Origin: Microbacterium paraoxydans
GTDB lineage: Bacteria > Actinomycetota > Actinomycetes > Actinomycetales > Microbacteriaceae
NCBI RefSeq assembly: GCF_018224615.1
Contig: NZ_JAGTUK010000003.1
Span: 792,339 to 856,338, forward strand
Direction: 5' to 3'
DNA: 64,000 nt
The stretch's first letter is position 1. Each line of letters begins with the position of its first letter. A model generated the notes under the pieces. It saw only the letters and a list, made by a program, of their open reading frames with translations, did not search any database and was not told where the DNA came from. Below, in pieces: positions 43,022 through 52,794 of the stretch. The position numbers were made by a program, and so were the translations under genes.

Positions 43022-44692
43022 ATGCAGCGACCGCTCGCCGGGCTGACCGCCCGCAACGCCCTCACCGAGGTCACGGCGGGTGTCACCCTGCTCGCGATCG
43101 CGATCCCCCTGAACATCGGGTATGCCCAGATCGCCGGGCTCCCCGCGACCGCGGGCCTGTACGCCCTCATCGTCCCGACCGTCCTGTACGCGCTGGTCGT
43201 CTCGTCGCGACAGCTCGTGGCCTCGCCCGACGCTGCGGCGGCCGCGCTCGTCGCCTCGTCGGTCGGCGGACTCGCCGTGGCCGGCAGCGCCGACTACGCC
43301 ACGCTCGCGCTCGCCCAGGCCGTGCTGTCCGGTCTGCTGTTCGGGTTGCTGGCGGTGTTCCGGCTCGGGTTCCTCGCCGACTTCCTGTCGAAGCCGATCC
43401 TGGTCGGCTTCGTCGGCGGCCTGGCACTCGACATCATGGTGAGCCAGATCGCCAAGATGCTAGGCGTGAAGATCGACTCCGGCGGCGAGTTCCCGGAGAA
43501 GGTGGTCGGCCTGATCGGCGGACTGCCCACGCTCAACGGCTGGTCGCTGCTGATCGCCGCGGGTTCGGTCGCGGTGCTGCTGCTCGGGCGGGCCTTCCTG
43601 CGCGCCGTGCCGTGGGCACTCATCGTCCTGATCCTGACCACCGCGATCGTGCTGGTCGCCGGACTCGACGACCGCGGGGTCGCCGTGCTGGGAAGCGTGC
43701 CCGCGGGTCCGCCCGCGCTGACCTGGCCCGTGCTCGACTGGACCACGTGGCTGGCGCTGGTGCCGTCCGCGATCGCGCTCACCCTGGTCACCACGGCGGA
43801 GGGCCTGCTGGTGTCGCGCTCCTATGCCGAGGCGCACGGGTACCCGTTCCGCGCCAACCGCGACCTGCTCGCGTTCGGCGTCGCCAACGTCGCGGCCGGT
43901 GCCCAGGGCAGCTTCGCGGTGGGCTCGTCCACCTCGCGGACCGCCGCGATGGACCAGGCGGGGTCGCGCACGCAGTTGCCCTCGCTCGTGCTCGCCGTCG
44001 GCACGCTGCTGCTGCTGCTGTTCGGGACGGCACTGCTGGAGGACATCCCCTCGCCGGCGATCGGCGCGATCGTGGGCGTCGCGATCATTCCGCTGCTGGG
44101 CGTCCGCTCGTTCCTCGACCTGTGGCGCAAGGACCGGTTCGAGTTCCTCATCGCCGCGGTGTGCTTCCTCGTGACCCTGCTCATCGGCTCGATCCCCGGC
44201 ATCCTCGTCGCGTTCGTGCTGGCCCTGGTGAACCTCGCCAAGCGGGCGGCCTCCCCCGCGATCGATGTGCTGGAGGCCTCGGGCGACCCGGGTGAGTCGC
44301 TGCTGGACGACGCGCCGTCCGGGTCGACGACCGCTCCGGGGATCATCGTGGTGCGCCTGGCCGCGCCGCTGTTCTTCGCCAACGGCTCGGTGTTCACCTC
44401 GGCGGTGAAGGAGGCGATCCGCGCGGCGGGCGACGGCGCGGTGCAGCACCTCGTGGTCGACATGGAAGCGGTGACGGATGTCGACGTGACGGGCGCGGAG
44501 TCGTTCGCCGCCCTCAAGCGCTGGCTCGCCGACCGCTCGATCTCGCTGTCGTTCAGCCGCGGCCGCGCGAACACGTGGCGGCGGATGGCGGAGCTCGACC
44601 TGCTCGATGGCGAGCCGCTGCACGCGACCAACCGTGCGGCGATCGCCGCGCTGACCGCGCCGGACTCGCTGCCGACGCCCGACGAGAGGTAG
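43022..44692 (+). CDS. SulP-family anion transporter with STAS domain
   Basis: A 556-residue SLC26/SulP transporter. The membrane domain (about 1–400) starts with LTARNALTEVTAGVTLLAIAIPLNIGYA and includes FGVANVAAGAQGSFAVGSSTSRTA, which corresponds to the family's conserved gate region. The C-terminal STAS domain (about 435–545) has VVDMEAVTDVDVTGAESFAALKRWL. Substrates in the family include sulfate, bicarbonate and dicarboxylates; it is unassigned here. A GAGGAGG site sets the ATG start. It is followed after 4 nt by a GAP-family gene, so they are co-transcribed. Confidence 0.9.
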   Translation: MQRPLAGLTARNALTEVTAGVTLLAIAIPLNIGYAQIAGLPATAGLYALIVPTVLYALVVSSRQLVASPDAAAAALVASSVGGLAVAGSADYATLALAQAVLSGLLFGLLAVFRLGFLADFLSKPILVGFVGGLALDIMVSQIAKMLGVKIDSGGEFPEKVVGLIGGLPTLNGWSLLIAAGSVAVLLLGRAFLRAVPWALIVLILTTAIVLVAGLDDRGVAVLGSVPAGPPALTWPVLDWTTWLALVPSAIALTLVTTAEGLLVSRSYAEAHGYPFRANRDLLAFGVANVAAGAQGSFAVGSSTSRTAAMDQAGSRTQLPSLVLAVGTLLLLLFGTALLEDIPSPAIGAIVGVAIIPLLGVRSFLDLWRKDRFEFLIAAVCFLVTLLIGSIPGILVAFVLALVNLAKRAASPAIDVLEASGDPGESLLDDAPSGSTTAPGIIVVRLAAPLFFANGSVFTSAVKEAIRAAGDGAVQHLVVDMEAVTDVDVTGAESFAALKRWLADRSISLSFSRGRANTWRRMAELDLLDGEPLHATNRAAIAALTAPDSLPTPDER

Positions 44693-44696
44693 ACGC

Positions 44697-45368
44697 ATGG
44701 GTGCAGCCATCGGGGACACCCTCCCCCTCGCCCTGGGCATCGCGATCAGCCCGATCCCGATCATCGCGGCCATCCTGATGCTGCTGTCGCCGCGAGCCCG
44801 GGTGACCAGCGTCGGCTTCCTGCTCGGCTGGGTCCTCGGCATCGTCGTCGCCGTGAGCGCGTTCACGCTGCTCTCCACCGTCCTTCCCGAGGAGGACCCG
44901 GACGCCTCGCGACCCGTCCGCGGCACGGTGCAGCTGCTGCTGGGCGCCGGACTGCTCCTGCTCGCGGTGATGCAGTGGCGTGGCCGTCCCGGACCGGGCC
45001 GCGCTGCCCGCATGCCCGCCTGGATGCAGGCGATCGACACGATGCGGTTCCCGATGGCCCTCGGACTCGGGTTCCTGCTCTCCGCCGTGAACCCGAAGAA
45101 CCTGCTCATGGCAGCGGGCGCAGGCGTGGACATCGGAGCGGCGGGGCTGGACGGCGGCGCCGTCGTGGTCGTGATTGCGGTGTTCACCGTGATCGCCGCG
45201 TCGACCGTGCTCGTCCCGGTGGTGGGCTACCTCGTGGCCGCTCAGCGCCTGCACGAACCACTCGATGCCCTGCGCGGATGGCTGGCGAGGGAGAACGCGG
45301 TCATCATGGCCGTGCTGCTCCTCGTGATCGGCGTGTCGATGATCGGCAAGGGCATCGCCGCGTTCTGA
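44697..45368 (+). CDS. GAP-family membrane protein
   Basis: A 223-residue protein with six transmembrane segments of the GAP (GPL-addressing protein, Sap-like) family. It has the family-like start ALGIAISPIPIIAAILMLLSPRAR and the late FLLSAVNPKNLLMAAGAG block. The fold is LysE-like. In mycobacteria such proteins help export glycopeptidolipid or sulfolipid; in other actinobacteria their cargo is unknown. It starts 4 nt after the SulP gene, and a second family member follows, so a SulP–GAP–GAP operon is likely. Confidence 0.85.
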   Translation: MGAAIGDTLPLALGIAISPIPIIAAILMLLSPRARVTSVGFLLGWVLGIVVAVSAFTLLSTVLPEEDPDASRPVRGTVQLLLGAGLLLLAVMQWRGRPGPGRAARMPAWMQAIDTMRFPMALGLGFLLSAVNPKNLLMAAGAGVDIGAAGLDGGAVVVVIAVFTVIAASTVLVPVVGYLVAAQRLHEPLDALRGWLARENAVIMAVLLLVIGVSMIGKGIAAF

Positions 45369-45400
45369 GCCGTTGCCCCGTCGCGGGAGGAGGTGATCGC

Positions 45401-46117
45401 ATGGGGCCGCTGATCGTGTCGCTGGCCCCCGTCGCGCTCGGCGTCGTGCTGAGCCCGCTCGCGATCATGGCGCTGGTCGCGGTGCTGTTGTCGGGGCGGG
45501 CGCGCGTCAACGGCGTCGCCTACCTGCTCGGCTGGCTCACCGGGCTCGGGGGCCTGGTGGCGCTGTTCCTGTGGGTGTTCCAGCGGGTCGAGGTGCACAC
45601 CCACCGTGAGCCGCCGCTGTGGGTGCCGCTGCTGCGGCTGCTCCTCGGGCTGTTCCTGGTGCTCGCTGCGGTGTGGGTGTATCGCAAAGGCCGGGCCCGC
45701 ATCGCCCAGATGGCCGCCGCCTCCACTCCGCGCGAGGTGGTCGCCGCCTCCCCGCAGTTGCCCGGCTGGCTGCACTCGGTGGCGTCGTTCCGTCCCGGTC
45801 GCACGTTCCTGCTCGGCCTCGGGCTGTTCGTGCTCAACCCGGTCGACGCGTCCTGCGCGATCATCGCAGCGCTCGACATCTCGCTCGCCGACGTCAGCGG
45901 CACGACCGCGTTCTGGGTCGCGGTCGTGTTCGTCGCGATCGGCGCCCTCCCCATCGCGGCGCCCGTGGTGTTCGTCGTGGCCCGGGGCGGGGCAGCCGAG
46001 CCGCTGCTCAACCGCGCGCGGTCCTGGATCTCCGGCAACACGCACGTGCTCAATGCCGCGATGCTGCTCGTGATCGGGGTGCTTCAGCTCGACAAGGCCC
46101 TCGGCGCGCTGCTCTGA
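45401..46117 (+). CDS. GAP-family membrane protein, second copy
   Basis: A 238-residue six-helix protein of the same family as its upstream neighbour, with LAPVALGVVLSPLAIMALVAVLLSGRAR at the start and FLLGLGLFVLNPVDASCAII in the middle. A longer, charged loop (about 85–110, HTHREPP then RKGRARIAQMAAAS) separates helix pairs. The two neighbours share the pattern but little exact identity, so the duplication is old or they form a heteromer. A GGGAGGAGG site precedes the ATG. It ends 14 nt before the convergent LuxR gene. Confidence 0.85.
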   Translation: MGPLIVSLAPVALGVVLSPLAIMALVAVLLSGRARVNGVAYLLGWLTGLGGLVALFLWVFQRVEVHTHREPPLWVPLLRLLLGLFLVLAAVWVYRKGRARIAQMAAASTPREVVAASPQLPGWLHSVASFRPGRTFLLGLGLFVLNPVDASCAIIAALDISLADVSGTTAFWVAVVFVAIGALPIAAPVVFVVARGGAAEPLLNRARSWISGNTHVLNAAMLLVIGVLQLDKALGALL

Positions 46118-46131
46118 CCGGCGACCTCCCT

Positions 46132-48732
46132 CTATGGCGCGTCCGCGTGCAGGCCGAGGGCGCGCGCGGCCGCGGTCACCCCCTCACGATCCGACACCCC
46201 GAGCTTGCGATAGATGTTGCGGACGTGCGTCTTGACCGTGTTCGGGGAGATGTACTCCTGCGTCGCGATCTCCCGCAGCGTGGCGTTGCGGCACAGCGCG
46301 GCCAGCACGATCCGCTCGCGCTGGGTGAGCTCTTCCTCCGCCAGCACCCCCGCGGCCGTGAACCTCTCGCGCACCCGGTCGGCGAATCGCGTCCTCGAGC
46401 CGACGGTCGCGCGGGCCGCCAGCAACTGGATCACCACCGACCCCGCCTCGGCCACCCGGCGCACGTGGTCCTCGGGCTCGGCCAGCGCGAGCGCGCTCGC
46501 GAGGGCGAGCTGCGCGCGGTCGGGCTCACCGTCTGCCACGTCGAGCTGTGCTTCCACGAGCCACGCGTCGATCATCGAGGCGGGCAGCAGGCACGGTGCC
46601 GCGCCCTCCAGCACGGGGGCGAGAGCGCCACGCGCGATGCCCGGCCGTCGATCGTGCATGGCCGCGAGTGCGCGCAGGACCAGCACGTCCCCGGTCTCGC
46701 CGAGCGCGGCCTCGACCTCCTCGATGAAGCGGTCGCGCAACGCGGGCTCGTTCAGGCGGTGGAAGGCGTGCACCACGAACGGTGCCATCATCGCGTACCA
46801 GTGCACGGGCAGCGGAAGGTCTGCGCGCGGGGCGAGGAAGTCGAACAGGGCCACGGCGGCGGCGTGGGCATCGTCGTTCAGATCCACCGCGAGCAGGGCC
46901 TGCAGTCCATGCAGTCCCCGCGTGATCGCGGTCTCTCCCCCCGCGTCGAGGATGCGCGCGACGGGAAGCAGCGCGGGGCTTGCGTCGAGCAGATTCATGG
47001 CCTCGTAGGGCACCCAGGCCTGCCACACCCGCATCACCTCGACGAACGCGTTGTCGGGCTCGCCGACCTCACGCCACCGCGCCACCACCGCGGCGCATCC
47101 GTCGAGCACATCGCGGAGCCGCCCGCGGAACAGGGTCGCGGTGACGAGCACGGCCTCCGCCTGCAGTTCCGCTGCCGCCGCGTCGATGTCCCGCGCCAGA
47201 TCGGCGGCTCGTCTGGCCGACTCCTCGGCGTGGTCCAGGCGCCCCGCGAAGAGCTGCACCATCGCCAGCTGCACGAGTGCGTACGTGTCGATCTGCTGTT
47301 CGCCCGTCGGTGTGAGGGGCTCGGCGTCCACCGCGGCGAGCGCGTGCTCGATCCCTCCGCGGCGAAGAGCCGTGTGGAGCATGAGCCCCAGTCGCCACCG
47401 TCGGTGCGCCTCCGACTCGCCCGGATCGGGTCGCAGCGTCAGCGCCACGGCCGCGGCCGACGCGTCACCGCGGGTCAGTTCGGCCGCCGCGACGAGCATG
47501 CGGACGGCCGGGTCCGCACGGCGGTGCGCGGGCAGCTGTCCGATGGCCGCCACGACCTCGTCGGCGTGTCCGTCGAGCACGAGCTGCATCCCGCTGCGGC
47601 ACAGGATGGCGGACACGCAGAACTCTTCCTCGCTGCGCACGGCATGACGCAGCGCGAGCAGTGGTTCGCCGCGCTCGTCGAACCACTGCGAGGCGATGCC
47701 CTCGAGTCGCGCTGCCTCGCCGTCGCCCCGGCTGCGCAACCTCCCGAGCAGGAACTCGCGCAGCAGGGGGTGATAGTGGTAGCGGGGAGGGTCTGCCGCG
47801 TCCGGCCCCGCGAGCACGTTGAGCCGCAGCAACCGGTCGACCACCGCACCGGCCTGCGCGCTGCCGCTGAGGACGGTCGCGAGATCGGTCGAGAAGCTGT
47901 CGGGGATAGCCGTGGCCTCGAGGAAGCTCTGCACGTCGTCGCCCAGGTCCCCGAAGATCTCCTCCACGAAGTAGTCCACCACGTCGGGGTCGTCTCCGCG
48001 CGGCGGCAGCGCGCCGATCCTCGCGCCGCCGGAGGAGTTCAGCATCGTCAGCTGCAGTGCGGCGGCCCACCCTTCCGTGCGCTCGAGCAGCGCGATGATC
48101 TCGGTCGGAGTGATCTCCACCCCGCGGATCGCGAAGAAGGCCTGGATCTCGTGCGGGCGGAACGCCAGCGAGGCGCCGTCGAGCTCGAGCGCGATACCGG
48201 TCAGGCGCCGGCGCGCCAGCGGGATCGTGCGCGTCCCGCGACCCGCCAGCACCACGTGCACGTTGCCGGGGACGGTCTGCACGAACACCGACATCAGGCG
48301 CGCGGTTTCCTCGTCCTGAAGGTGGTGCACGTCGTCGACGATGATGACGATGCGGCCGCGTGCCGCGTCGAGAGCCCTCGCGAGTCCTCGTGCGAAGGCG
48401 GTGCCTGACGCCCGCGGCACTCGCCGGAGGGCTCGATGCACACGAGGGTCGTCGATGCCCTCCAGCGCCGTCACCAGGGTCTCGATGTCGTCACCGCGCT
48501 CCAGCGGCACCCAGACGACCGCGATGTCCGAGGTCTCCTGCAGCTCGCGAGCCCACTGCGCGAGCAGCCTCGTCTTCCCGGCACCGGCCGGCGCGCCGAC
48601 CAGCGTCAGCGTCCACGGCTCGTCCATCGCCGCGGTCAGCCGCGTGAGCAGTCGCTCCCTCCGTACCTCGCCCTTCACTGGTGCGGGGATGGGACTCGCG
48701 ATCCCTTCCTCGCGGTGAGCATCTTCCTTCAT
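46132..48732 (-). CDS. MalT-like LuxR-family transcriptional regulator (large ATP-binding), second copy
   Basis: An 866-residue STAND regulator. Walker A is GAPAGAGKT (residues 46–54), Walker B is RIVIIVDDVHHL, and the following winged-helix and TPR-like repeats fill about 200–780. The C-terminal LuxR domain is LTQRERIVLAAL then IATQEYISPNTVKTHVRNIYRKLGV. It has the same build as the 840-residue regulator 5 kb away but differs clearly in sequence. A FUSC-family gene and a second SulP gene lie upstream on the same strand. The inducer is unknown. Confidence 0.9.
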   Translation of the reverse strand: MKEDAHREEGIASPIPAPVKGEVRRERLLTRLTAAMDEPWTLTLVGAPAGAGKTRLLAQWARELQETSDIAVVWVPLERGDDIETLVTALEGIDDPRVHRALRRVPRASGTAFARGLARALDAARGRIVIIVDDVHHLQDEETARLMSVFVQTVPGNVHVVLAGRGTRTIPLARRRLTGIALELDGASLAFRPHEIQAFFAIRGVEITPTEIIALLERTEGWAAALQLTMLNSSGGARIGALPPRGDDPDVVDYFVEEIFGDLGDDVQSFLEATAIPDSFSTDLATVLSGSAQAGAVVDRLLRLNVLAGPDAADPPRYHYHPLLREFLLGRLRSRGDGEAARLEGIASQWFDERGEPLLALRHAVRSEEEFCVSAILCRSGMQLVLDGHADEVVAAIGQLPAHRRADPAVRMLVAAAELTRGDASAAAVALTLRPDPGESEAHRRWRLGLMLHTALRRGGIEHALAAVDAEPLTPTGEQQIDTYALVQLAMVQLFAGRLDHAEESARRAADLARDIDAAAAELQAEAVLVTATLFRGRLRDVLDGCAAVVARWREVGEPDNAFVEVMRVWQAWVPYEAMNLLDASPALLPVARILDAGGETAITRGLHGLQALLAVDLNDDAHAAAVALFDFLAPRADLPLPVHWYAMMAPFVVHAFHRLNEPALRDRFIEEVEAALGETGDVLVLRALAAMHDRRPGIARGALAPVLEGAAPCLLPASMIDAWLVEAQLDVADGEPDRAQLALASALALAEPEDHVRRVAEAGSVVIQLLAARATVGSRTRFADRVRERFTAAGVLAEEELTQRERIVLAALCRNATLREIATQEYISPNTVKTHVRNIYRKLGVSDREGVTAAARALGLHADAP

Positions 48733-48820
48733 CGGTCCCCCCGATTCGAAGCCGCTCTCCCCCTCGGCGGCAGTATATTCCAGGGCGGGAGCGGTCCCGC
48801 AAGGTCCCCGGGAGAGTCGG

Positions 48821-49795
48821 CTAGGCCGTGACGCGGACGCGTCGTCGCATTCCCAGCAGCGCGGGAACGAGCGCCCCGAACAGCAGCGCCAGCCCCACGC
48901 CGAGCAGCGTCTCGACCGTCCGTTCCACGAAACGTTCCGACGGCGAACCCGAGGACGCCGACAGGAGAAGCGTCAGCACCAGGAAGGTCGAGAAGGCCGG
49001 GGCGATGTACCAGCGGCTCCGCTGCATCGCGCACAGCGAGGCGACCGCGGCACCGATCCCCAGGCCCGTCAGCGTCTCCCCGGGAGCCAGCAGGGCGAAA
49101 CCGGCGGCTGCGAGCGCGCCGAGCAGCACCGACACGGCGCGTCCCACGCCGCGGGACACCAGTTGTCCGCGCACGGGGCGCATCACGAGCAGCACGGCGG
49201 CGGTCGCCCACCCCACGTGTTCGAGTCCGGCGATGAACCCGATCGCCGCGGCACCGCCGGCCGCGAGACCGAGGAGGCAGCCGTACACGAGCATCGGCCG
49301 CCCGCGGGGCATGGTGCCGAAGGGTCGGGACGTCAGCTCGCTCTCCGGCCACAGCAGTGACACGAGCCACGCGTACCCCGAGCCCAGGACCACGATCGCG
49401 GCGAGCACCGCGTTGGCCGCGGACAGCGGGAAGCTCAAGCCGATGCCGACCATCGGCAGCACCAGCAGCAGCATGGCCTGTCCCCACAGGGACCGTCCGG
49501 CGAGCACGCTCAGCAGCACCGACAGCGAGGCGATGCCCACGACGGCGAGCACGGGCACCAGCGCCAGCGCCGAGCCCAGCAGGATTCCGAGCGCGGTCAT
49601 CACGCCCACCAGCAGGATGACCGCGCGCGATCGACGACGCGCGGGCAGACCGACGGCGGCCGCCGGGAGCACCCCGATGCTCAGGGCGAGCGCGACCCGC
49701 GGGTCGGCGGGCGCCACGAGGATCGCCGGCGCGGCGTAGAGCAGACCGAGCGCGAAACGCGACCACTGCCAGCTCAGCGCTGCGGACGCGGACAT
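48821..49795 (-). CDS. FUSC-family membrane protein
   Basis: A 324-residue protein made of two similar blocks of five to six transmembrane helices, with the FUSC-type (fusaric acid resistance/aromatic acid exporter) features: ARASLSIGVLPAAAVGLPARRRSR-like first block, the middle VLLVMRPVRGQLVSRGVGRAVSVLLGAL typical of FUSC_2 domains, and an end rich in Ser/Glu before a last helix. Members export aromatic acids or act in envelope stress; the cargo is unknown. A GAGGTG site sets the start. It lies 88 nt upstream of the LuxR gene and 117 nt after the SulP gene on the same strand. Confidence 0.82.
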   Translation of the reverse strand: MSASAALSWQWSRFALGLLYAAPAILVAPADPRVALALSIGVLPAAAVGLPARRRSRAVILLVGVMTALGILLGSALALVPVLAVVGIASLSVLLSVLAGRSLWGQAMLLLVLPMVGIGLSFPLSAANAVLAAIVVLGSGYAWLVSLLWPESELTSRPFGTMPRGRPMLVYGCLLGLAAGGAAAIGFIAGLEHVGWATAAVLLVMRPVRGQLVSRGVGRAVSVLLGALAAAGFALLAPGETLTGLGIGAAVASLCAMQRSRWYIAPAFSTFLVLTLLLSASSGSPSERFVERTVETLLGVGLALLFGALVPALLGMRRRVRVTA

Positions 49796-49912
49796 CTCGG
49801 GCACCTCGCCCCCGCACCGTGTCTCCGGTCGGCCATGTCGGCCCCCATCTCGGTCCCGGCACCGCCCCGCGCAGCACCGTGGAGGCCAGCATAGGGAGCG
49901 GGAACGCGCGTG

Positions 49913-51586
49913 TCAGCGTTCGCCGGGGAGGTCATCCGGGTGAACGCGGCCCGCGGCTCCTGTTCCCGATGCCGCCGCAGCGAGCCCGGCGTCCGCGGTG
50001 TCGTGCACCCTGCCGTCGCGCTCGAGCCCGGCGAACCATGGCGTCCTGCGCGCGACCGCTGTCGCCGCGGCGGGAAGGGCGGCGAGGTGGAGCACCGCGC
50101 CCCGCCGCCCCAGTTCGCGGTCGAGGTCCTCCAGCACGTCCAGCACCGTGATCGTCATGATCGCCTGCTGCCGCAGTCCGAGCACCACCGCGGTCACCGG
50201 CTGCTCCTGTGCCGCGACGGTGTCGAGCACGAGCTGTTCGTTCGCCAGCGCGTTCGCGGTGTACAGCCCCCGCTCCAGGTCCAGTGCGACGACGCCCCCT
50301 CGACGGCCGGCCGCGGTCACCCGAGGGACGTTCAGCTCGCGCAGCACCAGGATCAACGTCGCCACCACCCCCACGGCGACGGCGGGGAGCAGTCCCGCCG
50401 TGAGCCCGACCAGGGCCACCGCGGTCGCGATCCAGAAGTCCACGCGGCTGATCCGCGCCCAGCGCACCAGCTGCGGCACGTCCACCAGCCCGACGACGGC
50501 GATGAACACCAGCGCGGCGAGCGTGGCCTCCGGCAGCAGGCTCAGGATCGGCCCCAAGAACAGTGCGACGAGGACCGCGAGCACCACGGTGACGATCGTC
50601 GCGACCTGGGTTCGGGCGCCCGCACCCCGATTCACGGCGCTCTGCGAGAAGCCTCCGGCGGCCGGCATGGCGGCGAAGAACGAGCCGAGCGTGTTGGCCA
50701 TGCCCGTGGCAACCAGCTCCTGGTCGCTGTCGACCGGGGGCTCCGTCGACTGGCGCAGGCTCCGCGCCACGGCAGCGGACTCCAGGAAGGCCATGACGGC
50801 GATCGCGAGGGCGCCGGGCACGAGGGCGGGGGCCTGGGCGAGGTCGGGCAGTCCGGGCAGGGGAAGCCCGCCGGGAACCGGTTCGATCAGCTCGACGCCG
50901 AGACGGTCGAGGTGCCCCAGGGCCACCAGCAGGATGCCCCCGACCACGACGAGGAGCGTCCCGGGCACGCGTGGGGCGAAACGGCGGCACAGCAGCAGCA
51001 CCGCGATCGAGCCCGCCGAGAGCGCCACCGTCACGAGGTTCACGCTCTCCGTCGCCTGCCAGGCCGCGACCAGCGAGCGCAGGAACCCGTGCCCTGAGAA
51101 GTCGACCGTCTCCCCCAGCAGCTTCGGCAGCTGACCGACGGCCACGGTCGCCCCGACGCCGATCTTGAGGCCCAGCACCGTCGCCCCGCTGATGTTCTCC
51201 ACCAGGCCGCCCAACCGGCACAGCCGCGCCAGGAGCAGGATCACCCCCACGAGGAGCGTGAGCATCATGAGCGAACCGAGGGCGTCGTCGGATCCCGCAG
51301 CGACTCCGGCCGAGACCAGGGTGGTGGCGGTCAGCGTCGCGATGGTGGACGTGGTCGACACGCTCATGGCGCGGCTGCCTCCCAGGAGCGCGTAGACCAG
51401 CATCGGCACGATGCACGTGTAGAGCCCGACCTGGACCGGCAGGTTGGCGATCGTCGCGTACGCCATCGCCTGCGGCACGACCACGGCGCCCGCGGCGAGC
51501 CCCGCCACGGTGTCGCCGAGCAGCCACTCACGCCGGTAGCCGTCGAGAGTGCTCAGCAGCCATGGGGGTCTTCGCGCCGCGCCCAT
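49913..51586 (-). CDS. SulP-family anion transporter with STAS domain, second copy
   Basis: A 557-residue SLC26/SulP protein. The start LLGDTVAGLAAGAVVVPQAMAYATIANLPVQVGLY is the classic SulP signature region (VPQAMAYA). The middle has TLGSFFAAMPAAGGFSQSAVNRGAGA at the gate position. The C-terminal STAS domain (about 430–530) includes VTAVVLGLRQQAIMTITVLDVLEDL. It differs markedly from the other SulP protein in this block, which lacks the VPQAMAYA motif. A strong AGGAGGACCGC site precedes the ATG. It is divergent from the MscS gene. Confidence 0.9.
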   Translation of the reverse strand: MGAARRPPWLLSTLDGYRREWLLGDTVAGLAAGAVVVPQAMAYATIANLPVQVGLYTCIVPMLVYALLGGSRAMSVSTTSTIATLTATTLVSAGVAAGSDDALGSLMMLTLLVGVILLLARLCRLGGLVENISGATVLGLKIGVGATVAVGQLPKLLGETVDFSGHGFLRSLVAAWQATESVNLVTVALSAGSIAVLLLCRRFAPRVPGTLLVVVGGILLVALGHLDRLGVELIEPVPGGLPLPGLPDLAQAPALVPGALAIAVMAFLESAAVARSLRQSTEPPVDSDQELVATGMANTLGSFFAAMPAAGGFSQSAVNRGAGARTQVATIVTVVLAVLVALFLGPILSLLPEATLAALVFIAVVGLVDVPQLVRWARISRVDFWIATAVALVGLTAGLLPAVAVGVVATLILVLRELNVPRVTAAGRRGGVVALDLERGLYTANALANEQLVLDTVAAQEQPVTAVVLGLRQQAIMTITVLDVLEDLDRELGRRGAVLHLAALPAAATAVARRTPWFAGLERDGRVHDTADAGLAAAASGTGAAGRVHPDDLPGER

Positions 51587-51905
51587 GCGGTCCTCCTCCC
51601 CGCCGTGAGGGAAGCGTACTGCGGCGGCTCGAGGTGGCGCGCGCCCCCGACCACGCGATCGACGCCGATCACCCGGGTGAACTCGCCCCGCACCGGGTGC
51701 GGCTGCGCGTGCGCCCCGGGTATGGTCCGAGCGTGCCGTCGAGCCCGACGGCACCGACATGCTCGATCTCCCGATCGTCTGGGGCCCTCTCGAAGGGCAC
51801 GGCCGTGGGGGCGCGGACCCCGCCACGCGCCTCCGCGGTCGCTGGATCCCCCGCACGCTCCGTGGTCGGCCGACGCGGGCGGGCGGGCCCGGAGGAGACA
51901 GCGGC
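51587..51905. other. Divergent intergenic region, SulP/MscS
   Basis: This 319-nt gap separates two divergently transcribed genes. TATGGT at 51721–51726 is a possible -10 box for the MscS gene. I see no convincing small gene, terminator or long palindrome in it; open frames here run on into MscS out of frame and look spurious. Confidence 0.5.
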
Positions 51906-52739
51906 GTGGACCTCCAGAACCTTCTGGCCTCCCCCATCGACGGGTGGCGCCTGCTGCTCGCCGTGCTCGTCGGGATCGCCACGGTCATCGTGGCGCGGTT
52001 CGCGCGGAGGGGCGCGCTCGCCCTCGCCGGGCGCACGCCGGGGGTGCGCCCGGCCCTGGCCGAGGTCGTGGCGCGGGTCGTCGGCTACGGCGTCGCGGTG
52101 CTCGGCTTCGGGCTGGCCCTGGCCCTGCTCGGCGCGAACGTGCAACCGTTGCTCGCGGTCGTGCTGATCGCGGCGGTGATCGCGGTCCTGGTGCTGCGCG
52201 GGGTGGCCGACAACGTCGCGGCCGGCGTGCTGCTCCAGGCGCGGGAGACCGTACGGGTAGGCGATGAGATCGCCGTCGAGGCGCTCGACGCGGTGGTCGC
52301 GGGTACCGTGACCGAGCTCACCTCCCGCTCGGTGATCCTTCATACCCCGGACGGGCGCACCGTGCACATTCCCAACTCCCGCCTGCTGTCGGAGCCGCTC
52401 GTGAACGATTCCATCCGTGGCGCGCGCCGCAGCGAAGTGCAGGTGCGGGTCCACCGCGATCCCGATGTCGACATCGACGACGTGCTGGCGGCACTGATCG
52501 CGGCGGCCTCGGCCGCGGAGGGCGTGCATCGCCGGGAGCCGGTGCGCGGCTTCGTCCTGAGTGTCGGACCCGACCGGCTCACGGTGCGGCTGCAGTTCTG
52601 GCACCATCCGATCCACGGTCTGCGGGCGGTGTCGGCCGTGGTCGTCGCGGTGTCGGATGCGCTGGTGCTCTCCGACTGGCGGGGCACGGTGTCCAGCACC
52701 CCCGGCGTCCCTCCGGCGGTCCCGCCCGACCCGGTGTGA
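51906..52739 (+). CDS. Small-conductance mechanosensitive channel (MscS family)
   Basis: A 277-residue MscS-type channel that would open under membrane tension to relieve osmotic downshock. Three transmembrane helices come first: LLLAVLVGIATVIVARFAR, then VVGYGVAVLGFGLALALLG, then the pore-lining helix in LAVVLIAAVIAVLVLRGVADNVAAG. The cytoplasmic beta domain follows, with VRVGDEIAVEALDAVVAGTVTELTSRSVILHTPDGRTVHIPNS (region near residues 115–155; key NSRLL). The GTG start is preceded by GGAGGAGA. The RidA-like gene follows by 55 nt on the same strand. Confidence 0.88.
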   Translation: MDLQNLLASPIDGWRLLLAVLVGIATVIVARFARRGALALAGRTPGVRPALAEVVARVVGYGVAVLGFGLALALLGANVQPLLAVVLIAAVIAVLVLRGVADNVAAGVLLQARETVRVGDEIAVEALDAVVAGTVTELTSRSVILHTPDGRTVHIPNSRLLSEPLVNDSIRGARRSEVQVRVHRDPDVDIDDVLAALIAAASAAEGVHRREPVRGFVLSVGPDRLTVRLQFWHHPIHGLRAVSAVVVAVSDALVLSDWRGTVSSTPGVPPAVPPDPV

Positions 52740-52794
52740 CGACCGGATCGAGCCGTCACGCGCCGATGTCGGTGGCCCGGAGGAGGATGCGCGC

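Noticed and set aside
51733..52167. GTG frame 6 nt after TATGGT upstream of the MscS gene
   Set aside because: It overlaps MscS in another frame for most of its length and has no recognisable protein features; MscS itself has a good ribosome-binding site.
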